Assembly: GCA_017983515.1 (NCBI GenBank)
Contig: JAGOBF010000008.1
Coordinates: 62,001-126,000 of the forward strand
Direction of reading: 5' to 3'
From: Promineifilum sp.
GTDB taxonomy: Bacteria > Chloroflexota > Anaerolineae > Promineifilales > Promineifilaceae
Length of the DNA: 64,000 nt
Of the stretch, positions 16,864 through 26,361 are shown piece after piece. Made by a program: the position numbers and the translations under genes. The notes beneath the pieces were generated by a model. That model was not told where the DNA came from and searched no databases. It worked only from the letters and a program-made list of their open reading frames with translations. Every line of letters begins with the position of its first letter. Position 1 is the stretch's first letter.

Positions 16864-18150
16864 ATGAACATGCGTAGTAACGGACACCCGCCGGAACCGG
16901 CCATCATCGTCGAGTCGCTCGGCAAGCAATACCATATCGGTCTGAAAGAGGAGCGCCACGATACGCTGCTCAAATCGGCCGGCGCCTGGTTGGCTTCGCC
17001 GCTCAGGAATTTCCAGCAGTTGCGCCGGCTGAGCGCCGTCGACGCCGCCGAGGCCGAAGACGTCATCTGGGCACTGCGTGACGTCTCCTTCACCATCAAT
17101 CAGGGTGAAGTCGTCGGCATCATCGGCCGCAATGGAGCGGGCAAGAGCACGCTGCTCAAAATCCTGTCGCGTATCACGCCGCCGGCCGAGGGCCGAGTCA
17201 TACTCAACGGCCGCGTCACCAGTCTGTTGGAGGTCGGCACGGGTTTCCACCCCGAGTTAACCGGCCGCGAAAACGTCTATCTCAACGGCACGATTCTGGG
17301 GATGCGCAAGGGTGAGGTGGATCGTCTGTTCGACGAGATCGTCGATTTCGCCGAGGTGGAGAAGTTCATCGACACACCCGTCAAACGCTATTCCAGCGGC
17401 ATGCGCCTGCGGCTGGCGTTCGCCGTGTCCGCCCACCTGCAATCCGACATCCTGATGGTCGACGAGGTGCTGGCCGTGGGCGACGCGGCTTTTCAGGAAA
17501 AGTGCCTGAATAAGATGGAAGGCGTGGTGCAGGTCGGCCGCACCGTGCTGCTCGTCAGCCACAACATGCAGGTGATCCAGCGCCTGTGCCACCGCGCCCT
17601 GCTGCTGCAAAAGGGGCGGCTGGTGGCCGACGGCCCGCCGTCGGCTATCGTTGGGCGCTATCTGGGCGATGCCCTGGCCGCCACGGCGCTGGAGCCGGTG
17701 GAGTTGGAGCAGAAGATTCGCATGAACCGCCTGACCGTATCCCAGAACGACGCGCCGGCCGGCGAATTTCTGGACAGCGACCAGCCGTTCGAGGTCAACG
17801 TTCACTACGACGTGCTGGAGCCGATGCGCAACTTGTTGCTGGGCTTCAACGTGGTGGCGGGGGACGGCATCGCCCTATTCCGCACGTATGATATGTTGTC
17901 CTATGGTCTGGGCGAGCGTGCACCGGGGGCTTACGTGTCAGTGTTCCGGCTGCCCGGCGGGTTGCTCCCGGCGGGGCATTACTTCTTCGAGATCGTCGTC
18001 GGTATCCATCGCTTGCGCTGGCTCAGCAAGGGGGAGATACGACTGCGGCTAAACCTGGGCGGCGCGCGCCAGACCGACGTCGATTTTCCCGGCGTGATGT
18101 CGCCGGTGGGCGACTGGACCGTTTATCAAAACGGCGAGCGTGAGCATTAA
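16864..18150 (+). CDS. Polysaccharide ABC exporter ATPase with C-terminal glycan-binding-like domain (Wzt type)
   Basis: 428 residues. ABC ATPase domain: Walker A GRNGAGKST (88-96), signature RYSSGMRLRLAFA (about 175-187), Walker B ILMVDE (196-201), H-loop VSHNMQ. Residues from about 270 on form a beta-rich Wzt_C-like domain (FEVNVHYDVLEPMRNLLLGFNV), which in E. coli O8/O9 systems binds the terminally modified non-reducing end of the glycan before export. This implies that a chain-terminating modification exists; the methyltransferases nearby are candidates. Paired with the permease upstream; next gene starts 2 nt after the stop. Confidence 0.92.
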   Translation: MNMRSNGHPPEPAIIVESLGKQYHIGLKEERHDTLLKSAGAWLASPLRNFQQLRRLSAVDAAEAEDVIWALRDVSFTINQGEVVGIIGRNGAGKSTLLKILSRITPPAEGRVILNGRVTSLLEVGTGFHPELTGRENVYLNGTILGMRKGEVDRLFDEIVDFAEVEKFIDTPVKRYSSGMRLRLAFAVSAHLQSDILMVDEVLAVGDAAFQEKCLNKMEGVVQVGRTVLLVSHNMQVIQRLCHRALLLQKGRLVADGPPSAIVGRYLGDALAATALEPVELEQKIRMNRLTVSQNDAPAGEFLDSDQPFEVNVHYDVLEPMRNLLLGFNVVAGDGIALFRTYDMLSYGLGERAPGAYVSVFRLPGGLLPAGHYFFEIVVGIHRLRWLSKGEIRLRLNLGGARQTDVDFPGVMSPVGDWTVYQNGEREH

Positions 18151-18152
18151 TT

Positions 18153-18956
18153 ATGTCCGATCCCTATTGGCTTTCACACCGCAGATACGTCGCAGACGGG
18201 CGCATGCGTTGGCATGCCGAGCAAGCTGACGAGGCTTTCTGGGACGAGTACTGGCGCGAACGAGTGAACCCGGCCTATTTTCAAAAGGCGGCCGCCACCG
18301 ACGTGCGGGCCGACGACATGGGCCGCGTTTTGCTGGCCGAGATGCCGGCACAGGGTCGCCATCTGGAGGCGGGCTGCGGCGCGGGCTACTGGGTGGCTGC
18401 GCTGCGAGCCGCCGGGCGCGACGTGGAAGGCATCGAGTACTCCCGCGATCTGGTCGCGCGCGTCAATGCCGTGTGTCCGGAGTTGCCGGTGCGCTATGGC
18501 GATGCGTTGGCAATCGACTGCCTCGACAACACCTATGCCTCTTATCTCTCCTTCGGTGTGGTGGAACACCGCCGGGAGGGGCCGGAACCGTTCCTGGCCG
18601 AGGCCTACCGAGTGCTGGTTCCCGGGGGCAAGGCGCTCATCACTGTGCCCCATCTGGGGCCGGTGCGAAAGCTACGCGCCCGTCTGGGGCGCTATGAGAG
18701 CGTGTCGCCGGCGACGCCGTTCTTCCAATATGGGTTCAATGCCGGTGAATTCGCTGGACTGGTGGCGCGAGCGGGCTTTGTCGTCGATTCGGCGCAGCCT
18801 CTGTATCTCCACCGCCTGATGGTGGAGGAAAACGCTGCCTATCGCTGGCTTTATGATCGGCGCTACGGCACGGTGTGGCGGCGGGCGTTATCCGGGGTGC
18901 TCGACGGCCGCGACGGCCACATGCTGATGGTCGTGGCCCATAAGCCCGTAGTCTGA
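18153..18956 (+). CDS. SAM-dependent methyltransferase
   Basis: 267 residues, class I methyltransferase. Motif I HLEAGCGAGYWVAALRAAGR at about 70-89, a motif IV-like SYLSFGVVEH and a post-I/motif VI region VLVPGGKALITVPHLGPVRKL. Starts 2 nt after the Wzt-like ATPase, so translated together with the exporter. A plausible role is methylation of a sugar at the chain end that the exporter recognises, but the substrate is not readable from sequence. Confidence 0.82.
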   Translation: MSDPYWLSHRRYVADGRMRWHAEQADEAFWDEYWRERVNPAYFQKAAATDVRADDMGRVLLAEMPAQGRHLEAGCGAGYWVAALRAAGRDVEGIEYSRDLVARVNAVCPELPVRYGDALAIDCLDNTYASYLSFGVVEHRREGPEPFLAEAYRVLVPGGKALITVPHLGPVRKLRARLGRYESVSPATPFFQYGFNAGEFAGLVARAGFVVDSAQPLYLHRLMVEENAAYRWLYDRRYGTVWRRALSGVLDGRDGHMLMVVAHKPVV

Positions 18957-19053
18957 TGGAGAAAGCATCCACAAATTTCCTGGAGACGCACCGACGAAGT
19001 TTGTGACGATTCCAGACACTTGACCTAAAACAAGCAGAAGAGGCGAACGACCA

Positions 19054-20934
19054 ATGTGTGGCATCAGTGGCGAACTGCAATTTTACGACGGCCCAGCCCG
19101 TGACGAGGGAACGATCGCCCATCTGAGCGATTTGATGGCCCGTCGCGGCCCGGATGACGCCGGGCTGTGGCGCGACGATGTGTGGGCCTGGCTCGCGTTC
19201 CGCCGTCTGGCGATCCTTGATTTGTCCCCCGCCGGCCGGCAACCGATGGTGACGCCCGACGGCCGCTATGCCCTTGTGTTCAACGGCGAGATCTATAACT
19301 TCGTCGAATTGCGCCGGGAACTGGAGCAGGTGGGCATCGGCTTTCGCTCCAGCGGCGACACAGAAGTCGTCCTGCAAGCGTTGGTGCGCTGGGGGCCGGC
19401 CGCGCTGGACCGTTTCAACGGCATGTTCGCTCTGGGTTTCTATGATCGGCGCGAGCGCAGCCTTCTGTTGGCCCGCGACCACGCCGGCATCAAGCCGCTG
19501 TACTACCTGCTGGGCGAGCGAGGTATCTTCTTCGCCTCGCAATATGATCAGATTTTGGCTCATCCGTGGCGCGACGGCCTGCCCGTGTCGTCCGACGGGT
19601 TAGGGCTTTACCTGCGGCTAGGCTACATCCCCGCGCCCTACGCCGTGCTGGAGCAAACCTACATGCTGGAGCCGGGGGCCTGGCTGCGCGTGAGCGGCGA
19701 GGGACGGGTCGAACGCGGTGTCTATTATGCGTTCCCCGCCCGAACGATGCCGGACCTGAGCGGCCGCGAGGCGTATGAAGCCGTCGACGAGGCTGTGGCC
19801 GCCGCCGTGCGCCGGCAAATGGTCAGCGATGTGCCGTTAGGGGCTTTTCTGTCTGGCGGCATCGATTCGCCGCTGGTGGTGGCCAAGATGCGCGCCGCCG
19901 CCGGCCGGCCGGTGCGCGCCTATACCATCGGCACGGCCGGCAGCCCGCTCGACGAGTCGGCCGACGCCGCCAGCTATGCCCGACAGTTGGGCGTCGACCA
20001 CGTGCTGGAGCAATTTACGCCCGACGTCGCGCTCGACTGGCTGGACGACGTTGTGGCCGCCTGTGGCGAGCCGTTTGCCGACTTCTCGATCTTTCCCACG
20101 CTGCTCGTCTCGCAACTGGCGCGCCGCGACATGACCGTGATGCTCAGCGGCGATGGTGGCGACGAACTGTTCTGGGGCTACCCGGAGCGCTTCGGCTCGG
20201 TGCTCAGCGCCTCGGCCGATTTCCGTCGTTCCCACTGGCGGCGCAGCGCCCGCTGGGCCACGCGGCGCTTCACGGGTTGGGGCGACGGGCACCAGAATTT
20301 ACGCTGGCCGACTATCGGTCATTGGTACCGGCAAAAGCACATGCGTATGTCCGAGGCATCGCTGGCTGGTCTGTTTTCCCCATTGCCGCCGTGGCCTCGC
20401 TCCTTCGACCTGTTTAACTATGACGGCTGGGAGGCGGACGAGACGGCCGACTGGCTGCGCTGGAATGAGTTCACGGGCCATCTGACGATGGTCTTGCTGA
20501 AGGTCGATCGCGCCGCCATGCATCAGTCGCTGGAGGTGCGCGTGCCACTGCTGGATCGCGAGGTGATCGCCGTGGCCGCGCGGGTTGACTGGCGCGCGTG
20601 CCTCGATCCGGCGACTAACACCGGCAAGCAACCGTTGCGCTGGGCCTTGTCGCGCCACGTTCCCCACCAGACCCAGGACAAACGCGGCTTCGCCGTACCC
20701 ATGGCCGACTGGTTGCGCGGGCCGCTGGGCGAGGTATTCCGAGAGCAAGTCCTGTCGCGCCGGGAGTGGCTGGGTATGGGAGTCGATCAGACGGCGCTGG
20801 AGAAGATGTGGGCCGAGCACCAGAGCGGGCGCGCCGACCTGAGCCGCAGCTTGTGGACGTTGCTGAGTCTGGCCCTATGGGATGATTATCACTTCCAGCC
20901 GGCGGCCCGGACGCCGGCCGCCCAGGCGCTTTGA
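19054..20934 (+). CDS. asnB: Asparagine synthase (glutamine-hydrolysing) family amidotransferase
   Basis: 626 residues, complete two-domain AsnB. The class II glutaminase domain has the nucleophile Cys2 (MCGISGEL), RGPDDAG, FNGEIYNFVELR and SGDTEVVLQAL; the synthetase domain has the PP-loop FLSGGIDSPLVV at about 265-276 and SGDGGDELFWGYPERF further on. It transfers amide nitrogen from glutamine to an ATP-activated carboxylate. In polysaccharide loci such proteins are thought to amidate uronic acids or similar rather than make asparagine; that is inference here. Ribosome site AGAGG is about 10 nt before the ATG. Upstream gap of 97 nt holds nothing else recognisable. Confidence 0.92.
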   Translation: MCGISGELQFYDGPARDEGTIAHLSDLMARRGPDDAGLWRDDVWAWLAFRRLAILDLSPAGRQPMVTPDGRYALVFNGEIYNFVELRRELEQVGIGFRSSGDTEVVLQALVRWGPAALDRFNGMFALGFYDRRERSLLLARDHAGIKPLYYLLGERGIFFASQYDQILAHPWRDGLPVSSDGLGLYLRLGYIPAPYAVLEQTYMLEPGAWLRVSGEGRVERGVYYAFPARTMPDLSGREAYEAVDEAVAAAVRRQMVSDVPLGAFLSGGIDSPLVVAKMRAAAGRPVRAYTIGTAGSPLDESADAASYARQLGVDHVLEQFTPDVALDWLDDVVAACGEPFADFSIFPTLLVSQLARRDMTVMLSGDGGDELFWGYPERFGSVLSASADFRRSHWRRSARWATRRFTGWGDGHQNLRWPTIGHWYRQKHMRMSEASLAGLFSPLPPWPRSFDLFNYDGWEADETADWLRWNEFTGHLTMVLLKVDRAAMHQSLEVRVPLLDREVIAVAARVDWRACLDPATNTGKQPLRWALSRHVPHQTQDKRGFAVPMADWLRGPLGEVFREQVLSRREWLGMGVDQTALEKMWAEHQSGRADLSRSLWTLLSLALWDDYHFQPAARTPAAQAL

Positions 20935-21087
20935 GCGTTCAAAGATGTCGATTATTGGTAGCCACACGCTTCGGCACCGCCAGATAACGAGCGCTGCCTC
21001 TTGAGGACGCAACCGAAGCTGCTCACTACGAACTTGGGAATGATCTCGTAACGGTTTGTTGATTTAGTGTGTAATTTGTAGCAAGTG

Positions 21088-21945
21088 ATGGAGCAATCGA
21101 TGAACAGAGTGGAATTTCCGCAGGTAAACAAAGAGTGGGCCGCTGTGGCCCGCTCGATCAACCATAACTTACGCCCCACCGTGCGCGTCACTTTGTGTGA
21201 CGTGACGTTTACGCTACGAGCCGAAGCCCGCCCGGCCGGCAGCGACCGAGATTACGCCATCCTGCGCCAACTGGCCCGGGGCAAGCAATGTATTTTCGAC
21301 GTCGGCGCGAATGTCGGTCTGACTTCGCTGGTCATGGCCGGCCCGGCGCCGGCCGGCGCCGGGCCGGCCGAGGATGGCCGTATCATCGCCTTCGAGGCCT
21401 CGGAAGCGGCCTGCCGGCTCATCCGCGACAACGCGGCGCTCAACGGCCTGTCGGGACGGATCAGCGTCGTCAATGCGTTAGTTGCCGAGCGCTCCGGGCT
21501 GGCGCTCGATTTCTATGGCGATGCGGCCTCCGGCAGCGCATCAATCATCCCTGGGTATCTGGCCCACCATCATCCCTTGCGCAAGGTGACTCTGGCCCTG
21601 GATGATTTCGTCAACGACTTCGGCCTCGTGCCCGATCTGATCAAGATCGACGTGGAGGGCGCGGAGTTGCGGGTCGTCGCCGGACTGGTGGAGACCTTGC
21701 GCACGGCGCGTCCCCTGGCCTTCATCGAATTGCACAGTTGGGGCGATCTGACCGTCGATCACACGGCCGACGCGCTGCTGGAACAATTGCGGCCGCTGGA
21801 TTATTGCCTGGTCTACCTGCGTACTAAGGAGATCGTGACTGATACGGCGGTGCTCGCCGGGCGCGGCCGCTGTCACGTGTTGGCTTGTCCGAACGAGTCG
21901 CCTTTCCTCGACACGCTTGCCCAGCTGGATACTGCCGGGCTTTAA
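21088..21945 (+). CDS. FkbM-family methyltransferase
   Basis: About 285 residues. FkbM hallmarks: motif I FDVGANVGLTSLVM near 71-84, FEASEAACRLIRDNAALNG, and PDLIKIDVEGAELRVVAGL near 187-205, then FIELHSW. FkbM enzymes O-methylate sugars or small molecules. Start is ambiguous: GTG 21085, ATG 21088 and ATG 21100 are in frame; the last has GGAG at a 6-nt spacing. The 150-nt upstream gap contains a short inverted repeat (cttcgg/ccgaag) but no clear promoter. Confidence 0.88.
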   Translation: MEQSMNRVEFPQVNKEWAAVARSINHNLRPTVRVTLCDVTFTLRAEARPAGSDRDYAILRQLARGKQCIFDVGANVGLTSLVMAGPAPAGAGPAEDGRIIAFEASEAACRLIRDNAALNGLSGRISVVNALVAERSGLALDFYGDAASGSASIIPGYLAHHHPLRKVTLALDDFVNDFGLVPDLIKIDVEGAELRVVAGLVETLRTARPLAFIELHSWGDLTVDHTADALLEQLRPLDYCLVYLRTKEIVTDTAVLAGRGRCHVLACPNESPFLDTLAQLDTAGL

Positions 21946-22001
21946 GAGCGGCCGGTGTTCGGCTATTCTGTTTGTATAGGGTGTGAGATAAGCGAGAGAC
22001 G

Positions 22002-23237
22002 ATGAGTCGCAGCGAATACAGGCCCCTGGAGAAATCGCGGGCGGATGAGCTCCTCAAACTGGGGAGTGCGTCCGCCTCTGCACGCGTCACTCGCCTGACG
22101 ATGGTGGCGCTGCTCCTGGGGCTGGTGGTCTTCGGTCTGCGGGCCCTGTCGTCGCGAAGCGTTGTAGATGATCTGGTGGTGAATCCGACGTTGTTGAAGT
22201 CGGCCATGCGGGCGGCGGCCGGCGCGCCCGTCGCTCCGGCGGCGGCAACCGAGGTTGTGGCCAGTCGTATCCCCGTGTCCGGGTTTCAGGCGCGAGCCAT
22301 GAGCGAACTGGCCCGTAGCGCGGGCCAGTTGACCACGGCCGAGGCATGGCTGAATCAGGGGCTGGCCGACCCATCCTCCGGCTATCTGGCGCAGTTCGAA
22401 TTATGCTTGCTTTACTGGAATCAGGGGCGGCAGGCCCGCGCGCGCGAGGCCTGCCGCGGCACACGGTCGTCGGCCGTGTACTGGCTGAACCGCGGCTATG
22501 TGGCCGATCAGGAAGGCGAGCGGACCGAGGCGCTGCTCGATTTCCAGATGGCCGCCTCGATCAACCCCGACCTGGTGGCGGCCTGGCAACAGTTGGGCCA
22601 GGCCTTGTTTGCCGCGCGTCGCTACGATGAGTCCATCCTGGCCCACGAGCGCGTGATGGCCCTGGACTCGACGCCGGAAGCCGGTGTTTTTCATTCGCTC
22701 AGTCTGGCGTATCTCGCCACCAACAATCCGACGATGGCCCGCGATGTTCTCAATCGCGGCCTGATGATTTACCCTGATGAGCGGGTTTACTATCTCGCGA
22801 TGGCCGAGTCCTATCGGCAAGAGGGCGATCTGGATACGGTAGAGAGCTGGTACGTTCGTGCCTTGCAGCGTTGGCCCTACGATGCCCAGGTATGGGCCAA
22901 GCGAGCCGAAACGGCTGTCGCCGCCGGCCACCTGCGCGAGGCCGAGGAATACTTCCAGGAAGCAGTCACTATCCAGCCCGACGACGTGGGCTACTGGATG
23001 GGGCTGGCCGGGGCCGCCGTCGCTACCGAGCATAAGCGTCTGGCGACGGAAGCGTTCCAGGCGGCGATGGAATTGCGCCCCGAGGACGCGGGTATCTGGC
23101 TCCAGTCGGGGCGCTATCTGGCGGAGATCGGACAGACGAGCGAAGCCCGACCCATTCTTGAGCACGTTCTGGAGCTGGAGCCGGACAATCGCGATGCTAT
23201 GTCGCAACTGGCTGGATTAATGGAGCCGTCGCCATAG
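22002..23237 (+). CDS. Membrane-anchored TPR protein
   Basis: 411 residues. One N-terminal hydrophobic helix (about 29-47, LTMVALLLGLVVFGLRAL) follows a basic cytosolic tail, so the rest should lie outside the membrane. From about 95 on there are around eight tetratricopeptide-type helical pairs (for example AAWQQLGQALFAARRYDESI and DAQVWAKRAETAVAAGHLREA). It lies inside the polysaccharide locus between FkbM and the second asparagine-synthase-like gene. TPR proteins in such loci can scaffold polymerisation or export complexes; no specific partner can be named. Confidence 0.82.
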   Translation: MSRSEYRPLEKSRADELLKLGSASASARVTRLTMVALLLGLVVFGLRALSSRSVVDDLVVNPTLLKSAMRAAAGAPVAPAAATEVVASRIPVSGFQARAMSELARSAGQLTTAEAWLNQGLADPSSGYLAQFELCLLYWNQGRQARAREACRGTRSSAVYWLNRGYVADQEGERTEALLDFQMAASINPDLVAAWQQLGQALFAARRYDESILAHERVMALDSTPEAGVFHSLSLAYLATNNPTMARDVLNRGLMIYPDERVYYLAMAESYRQEGDLDTVESWYVRALQRWPYDAQVWAKRAETAVAAGHLREAEEYFQEAVTIQPDDVGYWMGLAGAAVATEHKRLATEAFQAAMELRPEDAGIWLQSGRYLAEIGQTSEARPILEHVLELEPDNRDAMSQLAGLMEPSP

Positions 23238-23290
23238 CGAGGGCGTCGTCGGTGACGAGGCTGTCGACGAGCGCGTCCCATGAGCAACGC

Positions 23291-25150
23291 ATGATGACTA
23301 TCGAGCACCCAATGGCTACTTTGCCGTCCGACAAACCGCTGACCGCCGTCGAGCGGGCGGAGAGCGCGCCGGGCGTGACTGACGCTGTGGGCGACTGGCT
23401 GCTCACGTTCGCCGTCGAGTCGGGCCGACGGCCGTCGCGTTTGCCGGCCGCCCCTTGGTGCTCCGAACGCCGTGGCGAGAACTGGGAGCTGCAACACACG
23501 TACCCGGCCGACGGCTGGCGCGGGATGCCGCTGGCGCGTATCGCGACGCCGCGATGGTCGGCCTGGCTGGCGGGCGAACTGTATGGAACGCCGGACGCGC
23601 ATGAGAGCGTGGGGGCAGTTCTCGACGGCCGCGCTCCGGCGACGGCGCTGAATGGTCACTTTCTGCTGCTGGCCCACGAAAAGGCGTCGGGCGAATGGCA
23701 CGTCTGGACCAACCGCCACGCCACACTCCACGCCTATCTGGCGACGGACGGGGCGCGCACGGCGCTGGGCACCTATATGCCCGCCGTGGCCGCCGCCACC
23801 GGACGCACCGCGCCGGACTGGGAAGGGCTAACCAGCTTCTTCGGCTTCGGCTTCTTCGCCGCCGATCGCACGCATCTGGCCGGCGTACGCATCCTGCGCC
23901 CGGCGACCCACTACCGCTTCGACGGGCGCGGCCGCCTGTTATCTGAGGAACGCTATTGGCTCTGGCAGCACGCGCCGGACAGGGCGCGTTCCTACGATGA
24001 GACGGTGGACGAATTCGCGGCCCTCTTCTCGACGGTCATGGCCGACCTGCTGGCCGGCGGTCGTGTGGCCCTGCCTATCTCCGGCGGACTCGATTCCCGC
24101 TCTACCGTGGCCGCCGTAGTCGCGGGCAGCCCGATGGTCGAGCGCCTGTGGGCCTACTCTTACGGCTACGGCGACGACTCGGTGGAGACGCGCATCGCCG
24201 GCGCAGTGGCCGGCGCGCGCGGCTTGCCATTCGACAGGTTCACGGTGGGGCCTTATTTATTCGCGCGATTGCCGCGTATTCTGGCGGCGGTCGAGGGCTT
24301 CCAGGACGTAACCCAGGCGCGGCAGGCGGCGGTGACCGGGGAAATCGCCGACCACGCCGATTACCTGATCGCAGCCCATTGGGGCGACGTCCTGCTCGAC
24401 GATATGGGCGTGGACACCCACATCCCGGAGGGCGGCCTGCCGGACTTGGCGATGAAGAAATTCCAAAAGACGGGCGGGCGCTGGCTGATCGATCATCTCG
24501 GCCGTCCGCAGTTGGCCGCCGAGCCCCACGATCTGCTGCGCGGGATGATGAGCGCCGAGCTGCAACGGGCCGGCGCGGCCGGCGATCCAGACTTCCACAT
24601 CAAGATGCTCAAGACGGAGCAATGGAGTACGCGCTGGACGACTGCTTCCCTGCGCATGTTCCAGGCGGCGGCCTTCCCGCGCCTGCCGTTCTACGATGCG
24701 CGTCTGGTCGATTTCTTTTGCACTGTGCCCACAGCGTTCGTGCGCGGCCGGCGCCTGCAGCTCGACTATCTCAGACGCTATGCGCCCGATCTGGCCCGCG
24801 TGCCCTGGCAGGTGACCGGCCGCGACCTGTTCCACGACCGGGGCGACAGGCTCACTGACGTGGCTATGCGTGCCGTTCGCAAGGCCGGGCGGGCTGTCAC
24901 CCGGCGGCCGGTCATCGAGCGTAATTGGGAAGTGCAGTTCGCCGGCGCGGCCGGCCGCGAGGGATTGACGCAGTGGCTGCTGCGCCCCGGCCTGTCGTTG
25001 CACGAGTTCGTGTCGCCACAGGCTGTCGCGGAGTTGCTGGAAGCATTCGCCCGCGATCCGTACACGGACAAGCGCGGCTACACCGTCTCCATGCTACTGA
25101 CCTTCTCGGCCTGGCTGGAGCTGCTGGGGCCGGGGGGGGGCGGCGCATGA
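23291..25150 (+). CDS. Asparagine-synthase-like protein lacking the glutaminase cysteine
   Basis: 619 residues from ATG 23291. The C-terminal part has the PP-loop LPISGGLDSRSTVA and an asparagine-synthase-type fold. The N-terminal part keeps a glutaminase-like architecture (NGHFLLLAHEKASGEWHVWT) but has no Cys at position 2 and no RGPD motif, so it probably cannot hydrolyse glutamine. It may use free ammonia or another amine, or act as a beta-lactam-synthetase-like ligase. The start is uncertain (GTG 23252, ATG 23291, ATG 23294). The gene ends next to a G9 tract (25132-25140), and its TGA overlaps the ATG of the next glycosyltransferase. Confidence 0.82.
   Translation: MMTIEHPMATLPSDKPLTAVERAESAPGVTDAVGDWLLTFAVESGRRPSRLPAAPWCSERRGENWELQHTYPADGWRGMPLARIATPRWSAWLAGELYGTPDAHESVGAVLDGRAPATALNGHFLLLAHEKASGEWHVWTNRHATLHAYLATDGARTALGTYMPAVAAATGRTAPDWEGLTSFFGFGFFAADRTHLAGVRILRPATHYRFDGRGRLLSEERYWLWQHAPDRARSYDETVDEFAALFSTVMADLLAGGRVALPISGGLDSRSTVAAVVAGSPMVERLWAYSYGYGDDSVETRIAGAVAGARGLPFDRFTVGPYLFARLPRILAAVEGFQDVTQARQAAVTGEIADHADYLIAAHWGDVLLDDMGVDTHIPEGGLPDLAMKKFQKTGGRWLIDHLGRPQLAAEPHDLLRGMMSAELQRAGAAGDPDFHIKMLKTEQWSTRWTTASLRMFQAAAFPRLPFYDARLVDFFCTVPTAFVRGRRLQLDYLRRYAPDLARVPWQVTGRDLFHDRGDRLTDVAMRAVRKAGRAVTRRPVIERNWEVQFAGAAGREGLTQWLLRPGLSLHEFVSPQAVAELLEAFARDPYTDKRGYTVSMLLTFSAWLELLGPGGGGA
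25132..25140 (+). repeat. G9 homopolymer at a gene junction
   Basis: Nine consecutive G seven bases before the overlapping TGA/ATG. The glycosyltransferase frame has no stop back to 24925, so a one-base gain here, or a -1 ribosomal slip, would fuse the upstream and downstream proteins. Confidence 0.8.
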
Positions 25151-26358
25151 CCGTGTCTGTGCCCTTTTCCGCCCCGCGGGTGCTGATCGCCGGCGTCAAG
25201 TGGCCGCCGGAGACGTTTCTGGCGCGCCTGATCCGCGGCTTGGCCGCGCGCAACATACGCGTGTCGGTCATGGTTGCCACGCGGCCCACGGGCGAATGGC
25301 GCCAACTGCCCAACGTTGATTTTCTGATGGCCCCGGGCTGGGACGGTTCTGTGGTGGGGCGGTTGGCGCGGGCCGGGAGTCAATTGGCCGCGGCATCCTG
25401 GCGCTCCTGGCCGGAGACACGACGCGCTGTGCATCTGGAGCGCGAGCGGGAATCCGCTATTTCCCTGAGCGAGCGTTTCTCCCGAATGCTGCCGTTCATT
25501 GGGCGCGAGTGGGACGTTATCTATTTTCCTTGGAATGCGACGGCCGTCTTTTATGACTCGTTGATGGACAAAGCGCCGTCGGTGATTAGCTGCCGGGGGG
25601 CGCAGATCAACGTGGGGCCGCATAACCCGCGCCGGACATGGCTGCGCGAGGGGCTGGAGCCGACATTCCACAAGGCGGCCGCCGTCCATTGCGTCTCGGC
25701 AGCCATTCGCGACGAAGCGGTGCAATACGGGCTGACTCCGGACAAGGCGGTGATTATCCGCCCGGCGGTCGATCCCGACGTGTTTCGCCCGGCCGACGCC
25801 AAGGACGAGGACGCCGGCCTGTTCCGGCTCATCACCACCGGGTCGATCATCTGGCGCAAGGGCTATGAGTACGCGCTCAGCGCCATTCGGCAACTGGTCG
25901 ACCGGGGCGTGCCGGTACGTTTCGACATCATCGGCAACGGCCCCGAATATCAACGGCTGCTCTACACGATTCGCGATCTTGAGCTGGACGAATACGTCTT
26001 TCTCCACGGGCGATTGGCCCCGGCCGGCGTGGTGGCCCGGCTACAGGCGGCCGACGTCTTCCTACTGTCCAGCCTCAGCGAGGGTATCTCCAACGCCGTG
26101 CTGGAGGGGATGGCCTGTGGCCTGCCGGTGGTGACGACCGCCGTCGGCGGCATGGCTGAGGCGGTGGACGACGGCGTGGAAGGGTTCGTCGTGCCGTCGC
26201 GCGATCCGGCGGCTATGGCCGAGGCGCTGTCGGCCCTGTGGCTAGATACGGAGCTGCGCCACCGGATGGGCGCGGCCGGGCGCGTTCGTGTCCAGCGCGA
26301 TTTTCGTCTGAGCGAGCAGGCCGACGCATTTGTCGAACTGTTCCGGAGGGTGGCCTGA
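25147..26358 (+). CDS. Glycosyltransferase, GT4-like (GT-B)
   Basis: 403 residues from ATG 25147, which overlaps the previous stop (ATGA). GT-B fold: the C-terminal nucleotide-sugar domain begins near 220 (ITTGSIIWRKGYEYALSAIR) and has the E-x7-E motif in SEGISNAVLEGMACGLPVV (about 317-335) and an AVGGMAEAVDDGVEGFVVP segment. The N-terminal acceptor domain carries FLMAPGWDGSVVG. Acceptor and donor unknown; retaining mechanism expected for GT4. Member of an overlapping glycosyltransferase run that continues to 36932. Confidence 0.9.
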   Translation: MTVSVPFSAPRVLIAGVKWPPETFLARLIRGLAARNIRVSVMVATRPTGEWRQLPNVDFLMAPGWDGSVVGRLARAGSQLAAASWRSWPETRRAVHLERERESAISLSERFSRMLPFIGREWDVIYFPWNATAVFYDSLMDKAPSVISCRGAQINVGPHNPRRTWLREGLEPTFHKAAAVHCVSAAIRDEAVQYGLTPDKAVIIRPAVDPDVFRPADAKDEDAGLFRLITTGSIIWRKGYEYALSAIRQLVDRGVPVRFDIIGNGPEYQRLLYTIRDLELDEYVFLHGRLAPAGVVARLQAADVFLLSSLSEGISNAVLEGMACGLPVVTTAVGGMAEAVDDGVEGFVVPSRDPAAMAEALSALWLDTELRHRMGAAGRVRVQRDFRLSEQADAFVELFRRVA

Positions 26359-26361
26359 GCG

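Noticed and set aside
16354-17250. 298-codon minus-strand ORF across the ABC exporter genes
   Set aside because: Composition and lack of motifs show it is a frame shadow.
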